A DNA stretch of 5,077 nt from Dyella_B sp966430775 (lineage in GTDB: Bacteria > Pseudomonadota > Gammaproteobacteria > Xanthomonadales > Rhodanobacteraceae): NCBI GenBank assembly GCA_966430775.1, contig CBJMMB010000194.1, forward strand, positions 1-5,077, written 5' to 3'. Shown here one piece after another: positions 1 through 5,077 of the stretch. The position numbers and the translations under genes were made by a program. The notes under the pieces are model-generated. The model had not been told where the DNA came from. It did no database searches and was given only the letters and a program-made list of their open reading frames with translations. Position 1 is the first letter of the stretch. The number at the start of each line of letters is the position of its first letter.

Positions 1-1142
1 GGCTTGCCGGCGGCCTTGCGCGCATCGGCGAGCTGCTTCTGCAGATCGGCGATTTCGTTGTCCTTCAACGACAGCAGGCGCTGGTTCTTGCTGTTGATGT
101 CTTCCAGGTCCTTCAGGCGCGACTTCAGCTCCTCGCTCTGCTGCTGCAGGGAGGAAAGCATTTCCTGGCTGCGCTGCAATTGCTGGCGCACGGCGGCGCT
201 GGCGCCACCTTTGCCGTTCGTGCCGCCGGGGGCCTGGCCCTCGCTGCCGGGCGGCACCAATGCCAGGCGGTCAGCCTTGCTGTTGGCGGTCGGAGCGACC
301 GAGGCGTTTTCGCGCGTACCGCCGGTGGCGACGGCGACCGGCGTGCTGACGGCGCCATTGCGCCAGTCGCTGTTCTGCTGGTGCACCGTGGCGGCCGCCG
401 CGGCCGCGGCCGTGGCGAGTGCGTCGTCGCGCGAGGGGACGCGCAGGATCGCGCCGGCCTTCAGCGCATTGATGTTGTCGCGGTAGAACGCATCCGGATT
501 GGCGCTCTTCAGCGCCAGCATCATCTGGTTGACGTCGACGCCCGCCGGCGCGGCTATCGCGGCAATATGCGACAGCGTGGCGCCCTTCTCTACTGGCCCG
601 ATCTGGCCGCCGCTCGGCACCGGGCCTTGCGTGGCGCGGGCGGGCGCGTTGGCGCGGCGCGGTGTGGCGGCGGTGGTTTCGCTGGCCGGTGCAGACGTGC
701 TGGCGGCCGTTCCGCGACGGCGCGATGGCGCGCTGCTGCTGGCAGCCTGCGCCACCTTGTTCGGCGGATCGAGCAGGATGGCGAATTCACGCACGCTGCT
801 GCCGGTGCTGCTGTTCACTTCCACCAGCAGGTCCAGATACGGATCGTCCACGGCGGAACTGCTGGTGACGCGGATCACCTTATGACCGTTGTCGTCCACC
901 ACGTTGAATTGCAAGGGAATCGAGGGACGCTCGCCGCCGGCCTTGACGAAGGCGTCGTTGGGCGCCAGCTGGGCGCTCAGGCTCTGCAGCTCGTCGGGCG
1001 TGGCCTTGGTGACCGGAATGTCGACCAACAGCGGCTGCCCCAGCGCCGACTTGATATGTGCCTGGCCCAGTTCCACGGCTGCCGCCTGACTGCTGCCCAG
1101 CGCAAGCGCCAGCAGTATCGACAGCTTCAAAGAACGATTCAT
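1..1142 (-). CDS. fimV: FimV family pilus assembly / polar landmark protein, N-terminal part (runs off the window)
   Basis: The reading frame opens at the ATG at 1140-1142 and stays open to the left edge, giving 381 residues with no stop, so the C-terminus is missing. Residues 1-22 form a signal peptide: MNRSLK, a Leu/Ala core, then a likely cut after SQAAA. Residues 23-127 match the FimV N-terminal domain (start VELGQAHIKSALGQPL, later LLVEVN and REFAILLDPP). A low-complexity Ala/Ser/Thr/Pro/Arg linker follows. Residues 184-236 are a LysM-like peptidoglycan-binding module, with VEKGATL, QMMLALKSANPDAF and NINALKAGAILRVPS. After a poly-Ala run and a second linker, a Gln/Leu-rich coiled coil runs from about 315 to the edge. 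In known members FimV is anchored in the inner membrane, binds peptidoglycan, organises the cell pole and supports type IV pilus secretin assembly and twitching. The start is supported by a GGGGAG ribosome site. The missing part normally carries the membrane segment and the acidic cytoplasmic C-terminal region. Family assignment is firm; function here is by homology. Confidence 0.95.
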   Translation of the reverse strand, partial: MNRSLKLSILLALALGSSQAAAVELGQAHIKSALGQPLLVDIPVTKATPDELQSLSAQLAPNDAFVKAGGERPSIPLQFNVVDDNGHKVIRVTSSSAVDDPYLDLLVEVNSSTGSSVREFAILLDPPNKVAQAASSSAPSRRRGTAASTSAPASETTAATPRRANAPARATQGPVPSGGQIGPVEKGATLSHIAAIAAPAGVDVNQMMLALKSANPDAFYRDNINALKAGAILRVPSRDDALATAAAAAAATVHQQNSDWRNGAVSTPVAVATGGTRENASVAPTANSKADRLALVPPGSEGQAPGGTNGKGGASAAVRQQLQRSQEMLSSLQQQSEELKSRLKDLEDINSKNQRLLSLKDNEIADLQKQLADARKAAGK

Positions 1143-1149
1143 CGCTTGG

Positions 1150-1155
1150 CTCCCC
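1150..1155 (-). promoter_or_regulatory. Ribosome binding site of fimV
   Basis: The minus strand reads GGGGAG followed by a 7-base spacer and the ATG of fimV. This is the clearest Shine-Dalgarno site in the window and fixes the fimV start. Confidence 0.7.
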
Positions 1156-1177
1156 GAGTCGACCCGGACGCTTTACT

Positions 1178-1219
1178 GAAAAGACACCGCAGCTTGCGGC
1201 GCCTTCCTCTTGGAAGGCG
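1178..1219 (-). terminator. Tandem hairpins with U-rich tail in the fimV leader (terminator- or attenuator-like)
   Basis: Read on the minus strand, an 8-base perfect stem (CGCCTTCC / GGAAGGCG, loop AAGA, 1200-1219) is followed directly by a 5-base stem (CCGCA / TGCGG, loop AGC, 1187-1199) and then by TGTCTTTTC. Two adjoining GC-rich hairpins and a U-rich tail resemble an intrinsic terminator. The structure lies between the small coiled-coil gene and fimV, about 36 bases before the fimV ATG. It could end upstream transcripts, or, if transcription starts at the promoter proposed at 1222-1250, act as an attenuator or stabilising 5' structure of fimV mRNA. The second stem is short and the tail impure, so termination is uncertain. 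Confidence 0.35.
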
Positions 1220-1221
1220 TC

Positions 1222-1250
1222 ACTTTAGTTAGATAAACGTCAATCAACAA
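1222..1250 (-). promoter_or_regulatory. Possible sigma-70 promoter of fimV
   Basis: The stretch from about 1220 to 1262 is an AT-rich island in otherwise GC-rich DNA. On the minus strand it holds TTGTTG, a 17-base spacer and TAAAGT, each matching four of six consensus positions. It lies 80-108 bases before the fimV ATG. Other near matches (TTGATT, TTGACG, TATCTA) overlap it, so the exact boxes are uncertain. If correct, fimV can be transcribed independently of asd. Confidence 0.3.
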
Positions 1251-1310
1251 TACCAGATTTTACCTGGCGGCCCTTTTGCGCGCCGAATTTTTCGCCCGGC
1301 GTGACGGCCG

Positions 1311-1763
1311 TCAATGCTTGCCCGACGGGACCTTGGAGGCCTGTCGGGCAGCCTCGATCTGTTTGCGCAGTTCGGCGATGGCCTGGTCCTGCTGCTGCAG
1401 TTTCTGCGCTGCCTGCTGGCTGGCCGATTCCTGCTTGCTTACGTCCTGCTGCAAACGCTGCACTTCGGCCTGGTGCTGGGCGACCCGCTGGTTGACCTTG
1501 GCCGCCTCACGGCTGGTGGCCGTGGACGATTGCGCCCAACCTTGGAAAGCAAGCAGGCAACCCAGCAAAACCAGTCCTAAGAGCCTGTTTACGCCCCCGG
1601 CGCAGCCCGCGCGACGCCCAAGGGTTGCGCCTGAGCGATCGCCATGCGGCGGCACGCGGCTTGACCAGACGGCCAGTCTGGCGCTGCGCCAGGCGCCACC
1701 ACCTGACGACCGCTCAGACGCAACGCGGACTACGCCGGGAGCGCAAACAGGCTCTACTTGCAT
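1311..1763 (-). CDS. Small predicted secreted coiled-coil protein, with an in-frame palindromic insertion near its start
   Basis: I do not recognise a named family. The best-supported start is the ATG at 1761-1763, which overlaps the asd stop (TAATG) and has GAGGA nine bases upstream; it gives 150 residues. Residues 4-61 are encoded exactly by the palindromic element at 1581-1754. They are Arg/Gly/Ser/Ala-rich and look like translated non-coding DNA. A hydrophobic core follows at about 62-77 (LLGLVLLGCLLAFQGWA), with a plausible signal-peptidase cut after GWA. The mature part of about 73 residues is almost entirely Gln/Ala/Glu-rich coiled coil, ending KVPSGKH. With the extension in front, the hydrophobic core might act as a membrane anchor instead of a cleaved signal. 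Other starts are TTG at 1566-1568 (85 residues, AGGA six bases upstream) or GTG at 1653-1655. Its position before fimV and its envelope-directed, coiled-coil nature suggest an envelope role, but this is a guess. The mature frame looks real; the N-terminus is unsettled. Confidence 0.6.
   Translation of the reverse strand: MQVEPVCAPGVVRVASERSSGGGAWRSARLAVWSSRVPPHGDRSGATLGRRAGCAGGVNRLLGLVLLGCLLAFQGWAQSSTATSREAAKVNQRVAQHQAEVQRLQQDVSKQESASQQAAQKLQQQDQAIAELRKQIEAARQASKVPSGKH
1580..1755 (-). repeat. 176-base imperfect palindrome with 11-base terminal inverted repeats; MITE-like element or structured RNA
   Basis: The outer ends are perfect inverted repeats (AGAGCCTGTTT at 1580-1590, its complement at 1745-1755). 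The arms 1580-1610 and 1725-1755 match at 27 of 31 positions. After a 13-base one-sided bulge (1611-1623), 1624-1660 and 1688-1724 match at 28 of 37. A six-base hairpin (CCAGAC / GTCTGG, 1665-1681, five-base loop) lies in the centre. Eleven of the 13 mismatches become G.U pairs in minus-strand RNA. There is no transposase and no room for one. The flanks show TA on both sides, offset by one base relative to the symmetric ends, so a TA target duplication is possible but not proven. It begins eight bases after the asd stop and runs into the 5' end of the small gene. No U-run follows it on the minus strand, so it is not a standard intrinsic terminator. Confidence 0.85.
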
Positions 1764-2791
1764 TACAGGTAATCCTCGATCAGCAATTCCGCGATCTGCA
1801 CGGCGTTGAGCGCGGCACCCTTGCGAATGTTGTCGGAGACGATCCACAGGTCAAGCCCGCGTTCGTGCGAGATGTCCTCGCGGATGCGGCCGACGAACAC
1901 CGGATCCTGCCCCGCGGCATCGCCCACCGGCGTGGGATAGCCGCCGGCCTTGCGCTCGTCCTGCACCACCACGCCATCGGCCTGCTCCAACAGCTCGCGC
2001 GCCTGCTCGGCGGTGATCTTGTCGCGCGTCTCGATGTGCACGGCCTCGGAGTGGCCGTAGAACACCGGCACGCGCACCGCGGTGGGGTTCACCTGGATGG
2101 ATTCGTCTTCCAGGATCTTGCGCGTTTCCCACACCATCTTCATTTCTTCCTTGGTGTAGCCGTTGGCCTGGAAGTCGTCGATGTGCGGGATCACGTTGAA
2201 GGCGATCTGCTTGGGAAATTTCTTGGTTTCCACGTCCTGGAAATTGAGCAGCGCGGCGGTCTGCTTGCCCAGTTCCTCCATGCCCGAACGGCCGGCGCCG
2301 GAAACGGACTGATACGTCGCCACGTTGATGCGCTCGATGCCCACCGCGCGATGGATCGGCGCGAGCGCCACCAGCATCTGCATGGTGGAGCAGTTCGGGT
2401 TGGCGATGATGCCGCGCACGGTGTACTGCGCGATGGCATGTGGATTCACCTCGCTCACCACCAGCGGGATGTCGTCCTGGTAGCGGAACTCGGAGGTGTT
2501 GTCGATCACCACCGCGCCCGCGGCGGCGGCACGCGGCGCATGCACGCGGCTGACCGAACCGCCGGCGGAGAAGAAGGCGATGTCCACGCCGTTGAAGTCG
2601 TAGTCGTCCAGGTTCTGCACGGTGATCTGTTTGCCGGCGAACTCCACTTTGCTGCCGGCCGAGCGCGCGCTGGCCAGCGGCACCAGCTCGCTGATCGGAA
2701 AATCGCGCTGGGCCAGGATGCTCAGCAGGGTCTCGCCCACGGCGCCGGTGGCGCCCACCATCGCTACCTTGTAACTACTCTTCTTGCTCAT
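1763..2791 (-). CDS. asd: Aspartate-semialdehyde dehydrogenase
   Basis: This cytoplasmic enzyme reduces L-aspartyl 4-phosphate to L-aspartate 4-semialdehyde with NADPH, the branch point to lysine/diaminopimelate, threonine and methionine. The 342-residue product has the usual family length. The N-terminal Rossmann loop is GATGAVGE (13-20). The nucleophile is Cys134 in NPNCSTMQM, the acid/base His247 lies in RVPVFYGHSEA, and substrate-binding candidates are Arg103 (EFRYQ), Glu222 and Lys225 (ETRK) and Arg240. The pattern fits the shorter class seen in Gram-positive and many proteobacterial enzymes rather than the longer E. coli type. The ATG at 2789-2791 opens MSKKSSYKVAMVGATG, as expected. 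Its ribosome site is weak: GATGAG lies directly upstream, and a two-codon ATG-AGA-TGA overlaps the start. The stop overlaps the ATG of the small downstream gene. No key residue is missing. Confidence 0.98.
   Translation of the reverse strand: MSKKSSYKVAMVGATGAVGETLLSILAQRDFPISELVPLASARSAGSKVEFAGKQITVQNLDDYDFNGVDIAFFSAGGSVSRVHAPRAAAAGAVVIDNTSEFRYQDDIPLVVSEVNPHAIAQYTVRGIIANPNCSTMQMLVALAPIHRAVGIERINVATYQSVSGAGRSGMEELGKQTAALLNFQDVETKKFPKQIAFNVIPHIDDFQANGYTKEEMKMVWETRKILEDESIQVNPTAVRVPVFYGHSEAVHIETRDKITAEQARELLEQADGVVVQDERKAGGYPTPVGDAAGQDPVFVGRIREDISHERGLDLWIVSDNIRKGAALNAVQIAELLIEDYL
1773..1777 (-). promoter_or_regulatory. Ribosome binding site inside the end of asd, deciding the start of the small gene
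   Basis: The minus strand reads GAGGA, a nine-base spacer that includes the end of the asd frame, then ATG overlapping the asd TAA. This favours translational coupling of the small coiled-coil gene to asd and supports the ATG at 1761-1763 as its ancestral start, lying upstream of the palindromic element. Confidence 0.5.
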
Positions 2792-2841
2792 CTCATCGGG
2801 TCACTTGTCTGATAGGGGAAATCGCCGCGATGGCATCGAAA

Positions 2842-2853
2842 CCCCGATCGGGG
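2842..2853. promoter_or_regulatory. 12-base perfect palindrome in the asd leader
   Basis: CCCCGATCGGGG is a perfect palindrome 51-62 bases upstream of the asd ATG. It could be an operator or a short hairpin with a GATC loop. The stem is only four bases and no real U-run follows on the minus strand (TTTC), so a terminator is unlikely. In GC-rich DNA such palindromes also arise by chance. Confidence 0.2.
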
Positions 2854-2898
2854 AATCTAGCCTGCGCGGTACGCGAACTGCACGGCACAACCTTGCTG

Positions 2899-2916
2899 AC
2901 GTGAGACATATCACGT
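2899..2916. promoter_or_regulatory. Inverted repeat between the dehydrogenase gene and asd
   Basis: ACGTGA, six bases (GACATA) and TCACGT form a perfect dyad seven bases past the dehydrogenase stop. Its geometry suits a dimeric repressor site upstream of asd. On the plus strand it is followed by TTTTC, but no gene reads that way here. I could not match it to a known regulator. Confidence 0.3.
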
Positions 2917-2923
2917 TTTCGCT

Positions 2924-3925
2924 TCATGCTCGGCTCCTTGCCTCTGGATTGAGCAGTGAAGGTGGATGTCCGGCGTCGGGTCCATGACCCAGCGCCGCCA
3001 GCAAATTATCGGCCGCCAGTTGCGCCATCGCGCGGCGCGTATCGGCACTGGCGCTGGCGATGTGCGGGCTGAGCACGGCGTTGTCGAGTTCGAGCAGGCC
3101 CGGATGCACCGAAGGCTCGCCTTCGAACACATCCAGCCCGGCCGCTGCCAGCCGGCCTTCGCGCAGGGCGACGGCCAACGCGGCATCGTCGACGATGCCG
3201 CCGCGGGCGATGTTCACCAGCACGGCCGAAGGTTTCATCAAGGCCAGTTCGGCCGCGCCGATGGCGTGGTGATTCTGCGCGTTGTAGGGCAGCACCAGTA
3301 TCAGATGATCCGCGCGCTTGAGCAGGTCCGCTTTTTCGACCCACCGGGCGCGGCAATCACGTTCGATGTTTTCCGGCAGCCGCGAGCGGTTGTGATAAAG
3401 CACCGGCATGCCGAAGCCATAGGCGCGACGGGCGATGGCCTGTCCGATGCGGCCCATGCCGAGGATGCCCAGCGTCTTGCCGTGCACGTCCATGCCCAGC
3501 CAGTCGTGGAAGCGCATGCCTTCACGCCATTGGCCGGCGCGCAGCCAGCGTTCGGCGCTGCTGACGCGCCGGGCCGCCGCCAGCAGCAGCGTCCAGGCGT
3601 AGTCGGCGGTGGTTTCGTTGAGCACGTCCGGCGTATTGGTGGCGAGGATGCCAGCCGCAGTCAGCGCCGGCACGTCCAGATTGTTGTAGCCCACCGCGAG
3701 ATTGGCCACCACGCGCAGCTTGCGATTGCCGGCGATCACGCCAGCGTCGATGCGCTCGCCGAGCCCGACGATGGCGCCATCCACGTCAGCCAGCTTTTCG
3801 CGCAGTTCGGCCGGTGGGCGCTGGCGCTCGTCGGTTTCCGCACGCACGTCCACGTACTGAGCCAGGTGGGCCAGTACTTCCGGAAAAAGCGGGCGGGAAA
3901 CCCAGACGCTGTGTGACTTGCTCAT
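2924..3925 (-). CDS. D-2-hydroxyacid dehydrogenase, GhrB/GRHPR-like (glyoxylate/hydroxypyruvate or 2-ketogluconate reductase type)
   Basis: The product of 333 residues reduces a 2-keto acid to the D-2-hydroxy acid with NAD(P)H in the cytoplasm; the substrate cannot be read from sequence. The N-terminal catalytic part includes NLAVGYNNLDVPAL (75-88) and NTPDVLNETTADYAW (97-111). The nucleotide fold carries GMGRIG (156-161). The catalytic triad is complete: Arg241 in NIARGGIVDD, Glu270 in DVFEGEP, and His288 in LSPHIAS. The YHNRS stretch after the second Rossmann strand (177-181) places an Arg where NADPH-preferring members have one, so NADPH use is inferred. The ATG at 3923-3925 (MSKSHSVWVSRPLF) is preferred. 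The frame is open to an ATG at 4027, but that start would overlap aroC by 40 bases and add 34 residues unlike the family. It is too short, and has the wrong motifs, for PdxB or long SerA. It lies 62 bases after aroC and 132 before asd. Confidence 0.93.
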   Translation of the reverse strand: MSKSHSVWVSRPLFPEVLAHLAQYVDVRAETDERQRPPAELREKLADVDGAIVGLGERIDAGVIAGNRKLRVVANLAVGYNNLDVPALTAAGILATNTPDVLNETTADYAWTLLLAAARRVSSAERWLRAGQWREGMRFHDWLGMDVHGKTLGILGMGRIGQAIARRAYGFGMPVLYHNRSRLPENIERDCRARWVEKADLLKRADHLILVLPYNAQNHHAIGAAELALMKPSAVLVNIARGGIVDDAALAVALREGRLAAAGLDVFEGEPSVHPGLLELDNAVLSPHIASASADTRRAMAQLAADNLLAALGHGPDAGHPPSLLNPEARSRA

Positions 3926-3953
3926 GCGATTGACTACCGTGGGGCGCTTGCTT

Positions 3954-3976
3954 CCTGTCTGCTGTAAGGCGACAGG
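3954..3976. other. Short inverted repeat between aroC and the dehydrogenase gene
   Basis: CCTGTC and GACAGG form a perfect six-base dyad around an 11-base loop, within the 62-base gap. On the minus strand no U-run follows. It may be a weak processing hairpin or chance. Confidence 0.2.
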
Positions 3977-3987
3977 CCCTTGTTCCA

Positions 3988-5076
3988 TCAAGGGATGCGC
4001 GGTTTTATTTCGCCCACGTCGCCGCATTGCGCACGATGGCGCAGCGCGTGATCCATCAACACCAGGGCCACCATCGCCTCGGCGATGGGCGTGGCGCGAA
4101 TGCCGACGCAGGGATCGTGGCGCCCCTTGGTGACCACGTCGACCGACTCGCCGGCCAGGTTCACGCTATGGCCGGGAATGAGAATGCTCGAGGTGGGCTT
4201 GAGCGCGATCGAGGCACGTACCGCCTGCCCCGTACTGATGCCGCCCAGGATGCCACCGGCATGATTGGACGTAAAGCCGTCCATATGCATTTCGTCCCTA
4301 TGCTGGCTGCCGTGCTGCGTGACCGCCTCGAAGCCGTCGCCGATCTCCACGCCTTTCACCGCGTTGATCGACATCAGCGCGGCGGCAAGGTCGCCATCGA
4401 GCTTGCCGTAGATCGGCTCGCCCCAGCCGGGCGGCACGCCATCGGCCTCCACGTTGACGCGCGCGCCGACCGAATCGCCGGACTTGCGCAGCGCGTCCAT
4501 GTATTTCTCCAGCTCCGGCACCTGTGCCTCGTGCGGCCAGAAGAACGGATTCTGCTCGACCGCGTTCCAGTCGAAACCGGCCGGAACGACATCGCCCAAT
4601 TGCGCCAGGTAGCCGCGCACGCGCACGCCGTAGCGCTCGGCCAGCCACTTCTTGGCGATCACCGCCGCCGCCACGCGCATGGTGGTTTCGCGCGCGGACG
4701 AACGCCCACCACCGCGCGGATCGCGGATGCCGTATTTCTGCCAATAGGTGTAATCGGCGTGGCCGGGACGGAAGGTCTGCGCGATATCGCCGTAATCCTT
4801 GCTGCGCTGGTCGGTATTGCGGATCAGCAACGCGATCGGCGTACCGGTGGTGCGCCCCTCGTAGACACCGGAAAGAATCTCCACCTCGTCGGCTTCGCGA
4901 CGCTGCGAGGTATGCCGGCTGCGGCCGGTGGCGCGGCGCTCCAGGTCGTTGCGGAATTCCTCCGGCGCAATTGGCAACCCCGGCGGACAGCCGTCGATCA
5001 CGCAGCCGATGGCCGGCCCGTGGCTTTCGCCGAAGGTGGTGACGGTAAACAGCTTGCCGGTGGAATTGCTGGACAC
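3988..5076 (-). CDS. aroC: Chorismate synthase
   Basis: This enzyme makes chorismate from 5-enolpyruvylshikimate 3-phosphate by anti-1,4-elimination of phosphate. It needs reduced FMN, and the step ends the shikimate pathway in the cytoplasm. The 362 residues match the usual length. All three family signatures are visible: GESHGPAIGCVIDGCP (16-31) with His19; GRSSARETTMRVAAAVI (124-140); and RHDPCVGIRATPIAEAM (319-335) with Asp321. FRPGHADYTY (102-111) supplies the second conserved His, His106. The frame reaches a GTG at 5074-5076, giving MSSNSTGKLFTVTTFGESHG, which starts where relatives start. I therefore treat the gene as complete, although an upstream start or the ribosome site would lie beyond the window edge. 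It is the most upstream gene seen of a same-strand row with the dehydrogenase and asd. No odd residues were noticed. Confidence 0.97.
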   Translation of the reverse strand: MSSNSTGKLFTVTTFGESHGPAIGCVIDGCPPGLPIAPEEFRNDLERRATGRSRHTSQRREADEVEILSGVYEGRTTGTPIALLIRNTDQRSKDYGDIAQTFRPGHADYTYWQKYGIRDPRGGGRSSARETTMRVAAAVIAKKWLAERYGVRVRGYLAQLGDVVPAGFDWNAVEQNPFFWPHEAQVPELEKYMDALRKSGDSVGARVNVEADGVPPGWGEPIYGKLDGDLAAALMSINAVKGVEIGDGFEAVTQHGSQHRDEMHMDGFTSNHAGGILGGISTGQAVRASIALKPTSSILIPGHSVNLAGESVDVVTKGRHDPCVGIRATPIAEAMVALVLMDHALRHRAQCGDVGEIKPRIP

Positions 5077-5077
5077 G

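Noticed and set aside
180..1232. Long plus-strand open frame (350 codons) opposite fimV
   Set aside because: It is antisense to a clear fimV frame, has Arg/Gly/Ala-rich low-complexity translation and no domain. Such shadows are common in GC-rich DNA.
1302..1313. 12-base perfect palindrome TGACGGCCGTCA overlapping the stop of the small gene
   Set aside because: It is too short, with no U-run behind it and no conserved partner. Chance palindromes of this size are expected in GC-rich sequence.
1580..1755. Reading the palindrome as a REP unit of the GTAG type known from Stenotrophomonas
   Set aside because: The minus strand does read GTAGAGCC at its entry, but REP stems are about 20-30 bases, while this stem has about 70 pairs per arm. 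The match may be coincidence. I keep it only as a lesser alternative.
1580..1755. Intrinsic terminator for asd
   Set aside because: There is no U-run after the stem on the minus strand, and the structure is far longer than a terminator hairpin.
2788..2796. Two-codon frame ATG-AGA-TGA overlapping the asd start
   Set aside because: It could be a minimal regulatory leader frame with a rare Arg codon, but it has no ribosome site of its own and is easily explained by chance.
1625..2812. Plus-strand open frame of 395 codons opposite asd
   Set aside because: The opposite frame encodes a complete asd with catalytic residues. The plus-strand translation is His/Arg/Gly-rich and has no recognisable motif.
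2966..3916. Plus-strand open frame of 316 codons opposite the dehydrogenase gene
   Set aside because: It is the antisense shadow of a gene with a full Rossmann fold and catalytic triad; its translation shows no family features.
3926..4027. 34-residue N-terminal extension of the dehydrogenase
   Set aside because: It would overlap aroC, lacks a convincing ribosome site, and the family begins near MSKSHSVWVSRPLF.

Overview
The window is GC-rich and densely coding, with all genes on the minus strand. It looks like part of a chromosome from a gammaproteobacterium of the Xanthomonadales, perhaps Rhodanobacteraceae or Xanthomonadaceae. This placement is inferred from the FimV type, the base composition and the gene order; no marker here fixes the genus.

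In the direction of transcription (right to left) the order is: aroC, chorismate synthase (3988-5076, complete if its GTG at the window edge is the start); a D-2-hydroxyacid dehydrogenase of the GhrB/GRHPR type (2924-3925); asd, aspartate-semialdehyde dehydrogenase (1763-2791); a small predicted secreted coiled-coil protein of unknown function (1311-1763); and the first 381 codons of fimV, the type IV pilus/polar landmark protein (1-1142, continuing outside the window). aroC and asd are core biosynthesis genes (aromatics; the Lys/Thr/Met/diaminopimelate branch). fimV acts at the cell envelope. Gaps are 62, 132, -1 and 168 bases. The first four genes could share a transcript, while fimV has its own possible promoter and a structured leader.

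The least ordinary part is 1580-1755, just after the asd stop. It is a 176-base imperfect palindrome with perfect 11-base ends. By hand alignment, 68 paired positions flank a central hairpin. Eleven of the 13 mismatches are transitions, and all eleven become G.U pairs in RNA read from the minus strand, the strand the genes use. The element sits just after the ATG of the small gene (which overlaps the asd stop as TAATG) and before its signal-peptide core. Between its GAGCC...GGCTC ends it is exactly 58 open codons. Removing it restores a compact secreted protein translationally coupled to asd. It therefore looks like an in-frame insertion of a palindromic, possibly mobile element whose RNA fold appears to be conserved.

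The intergenic gaps also hold smaller dyads, including two tandem hairpins with a U-rich tail in the fimV leader and two dyads upstream of asd. I saw no tRNA, rRNA, CRISPR array or transposase gene.
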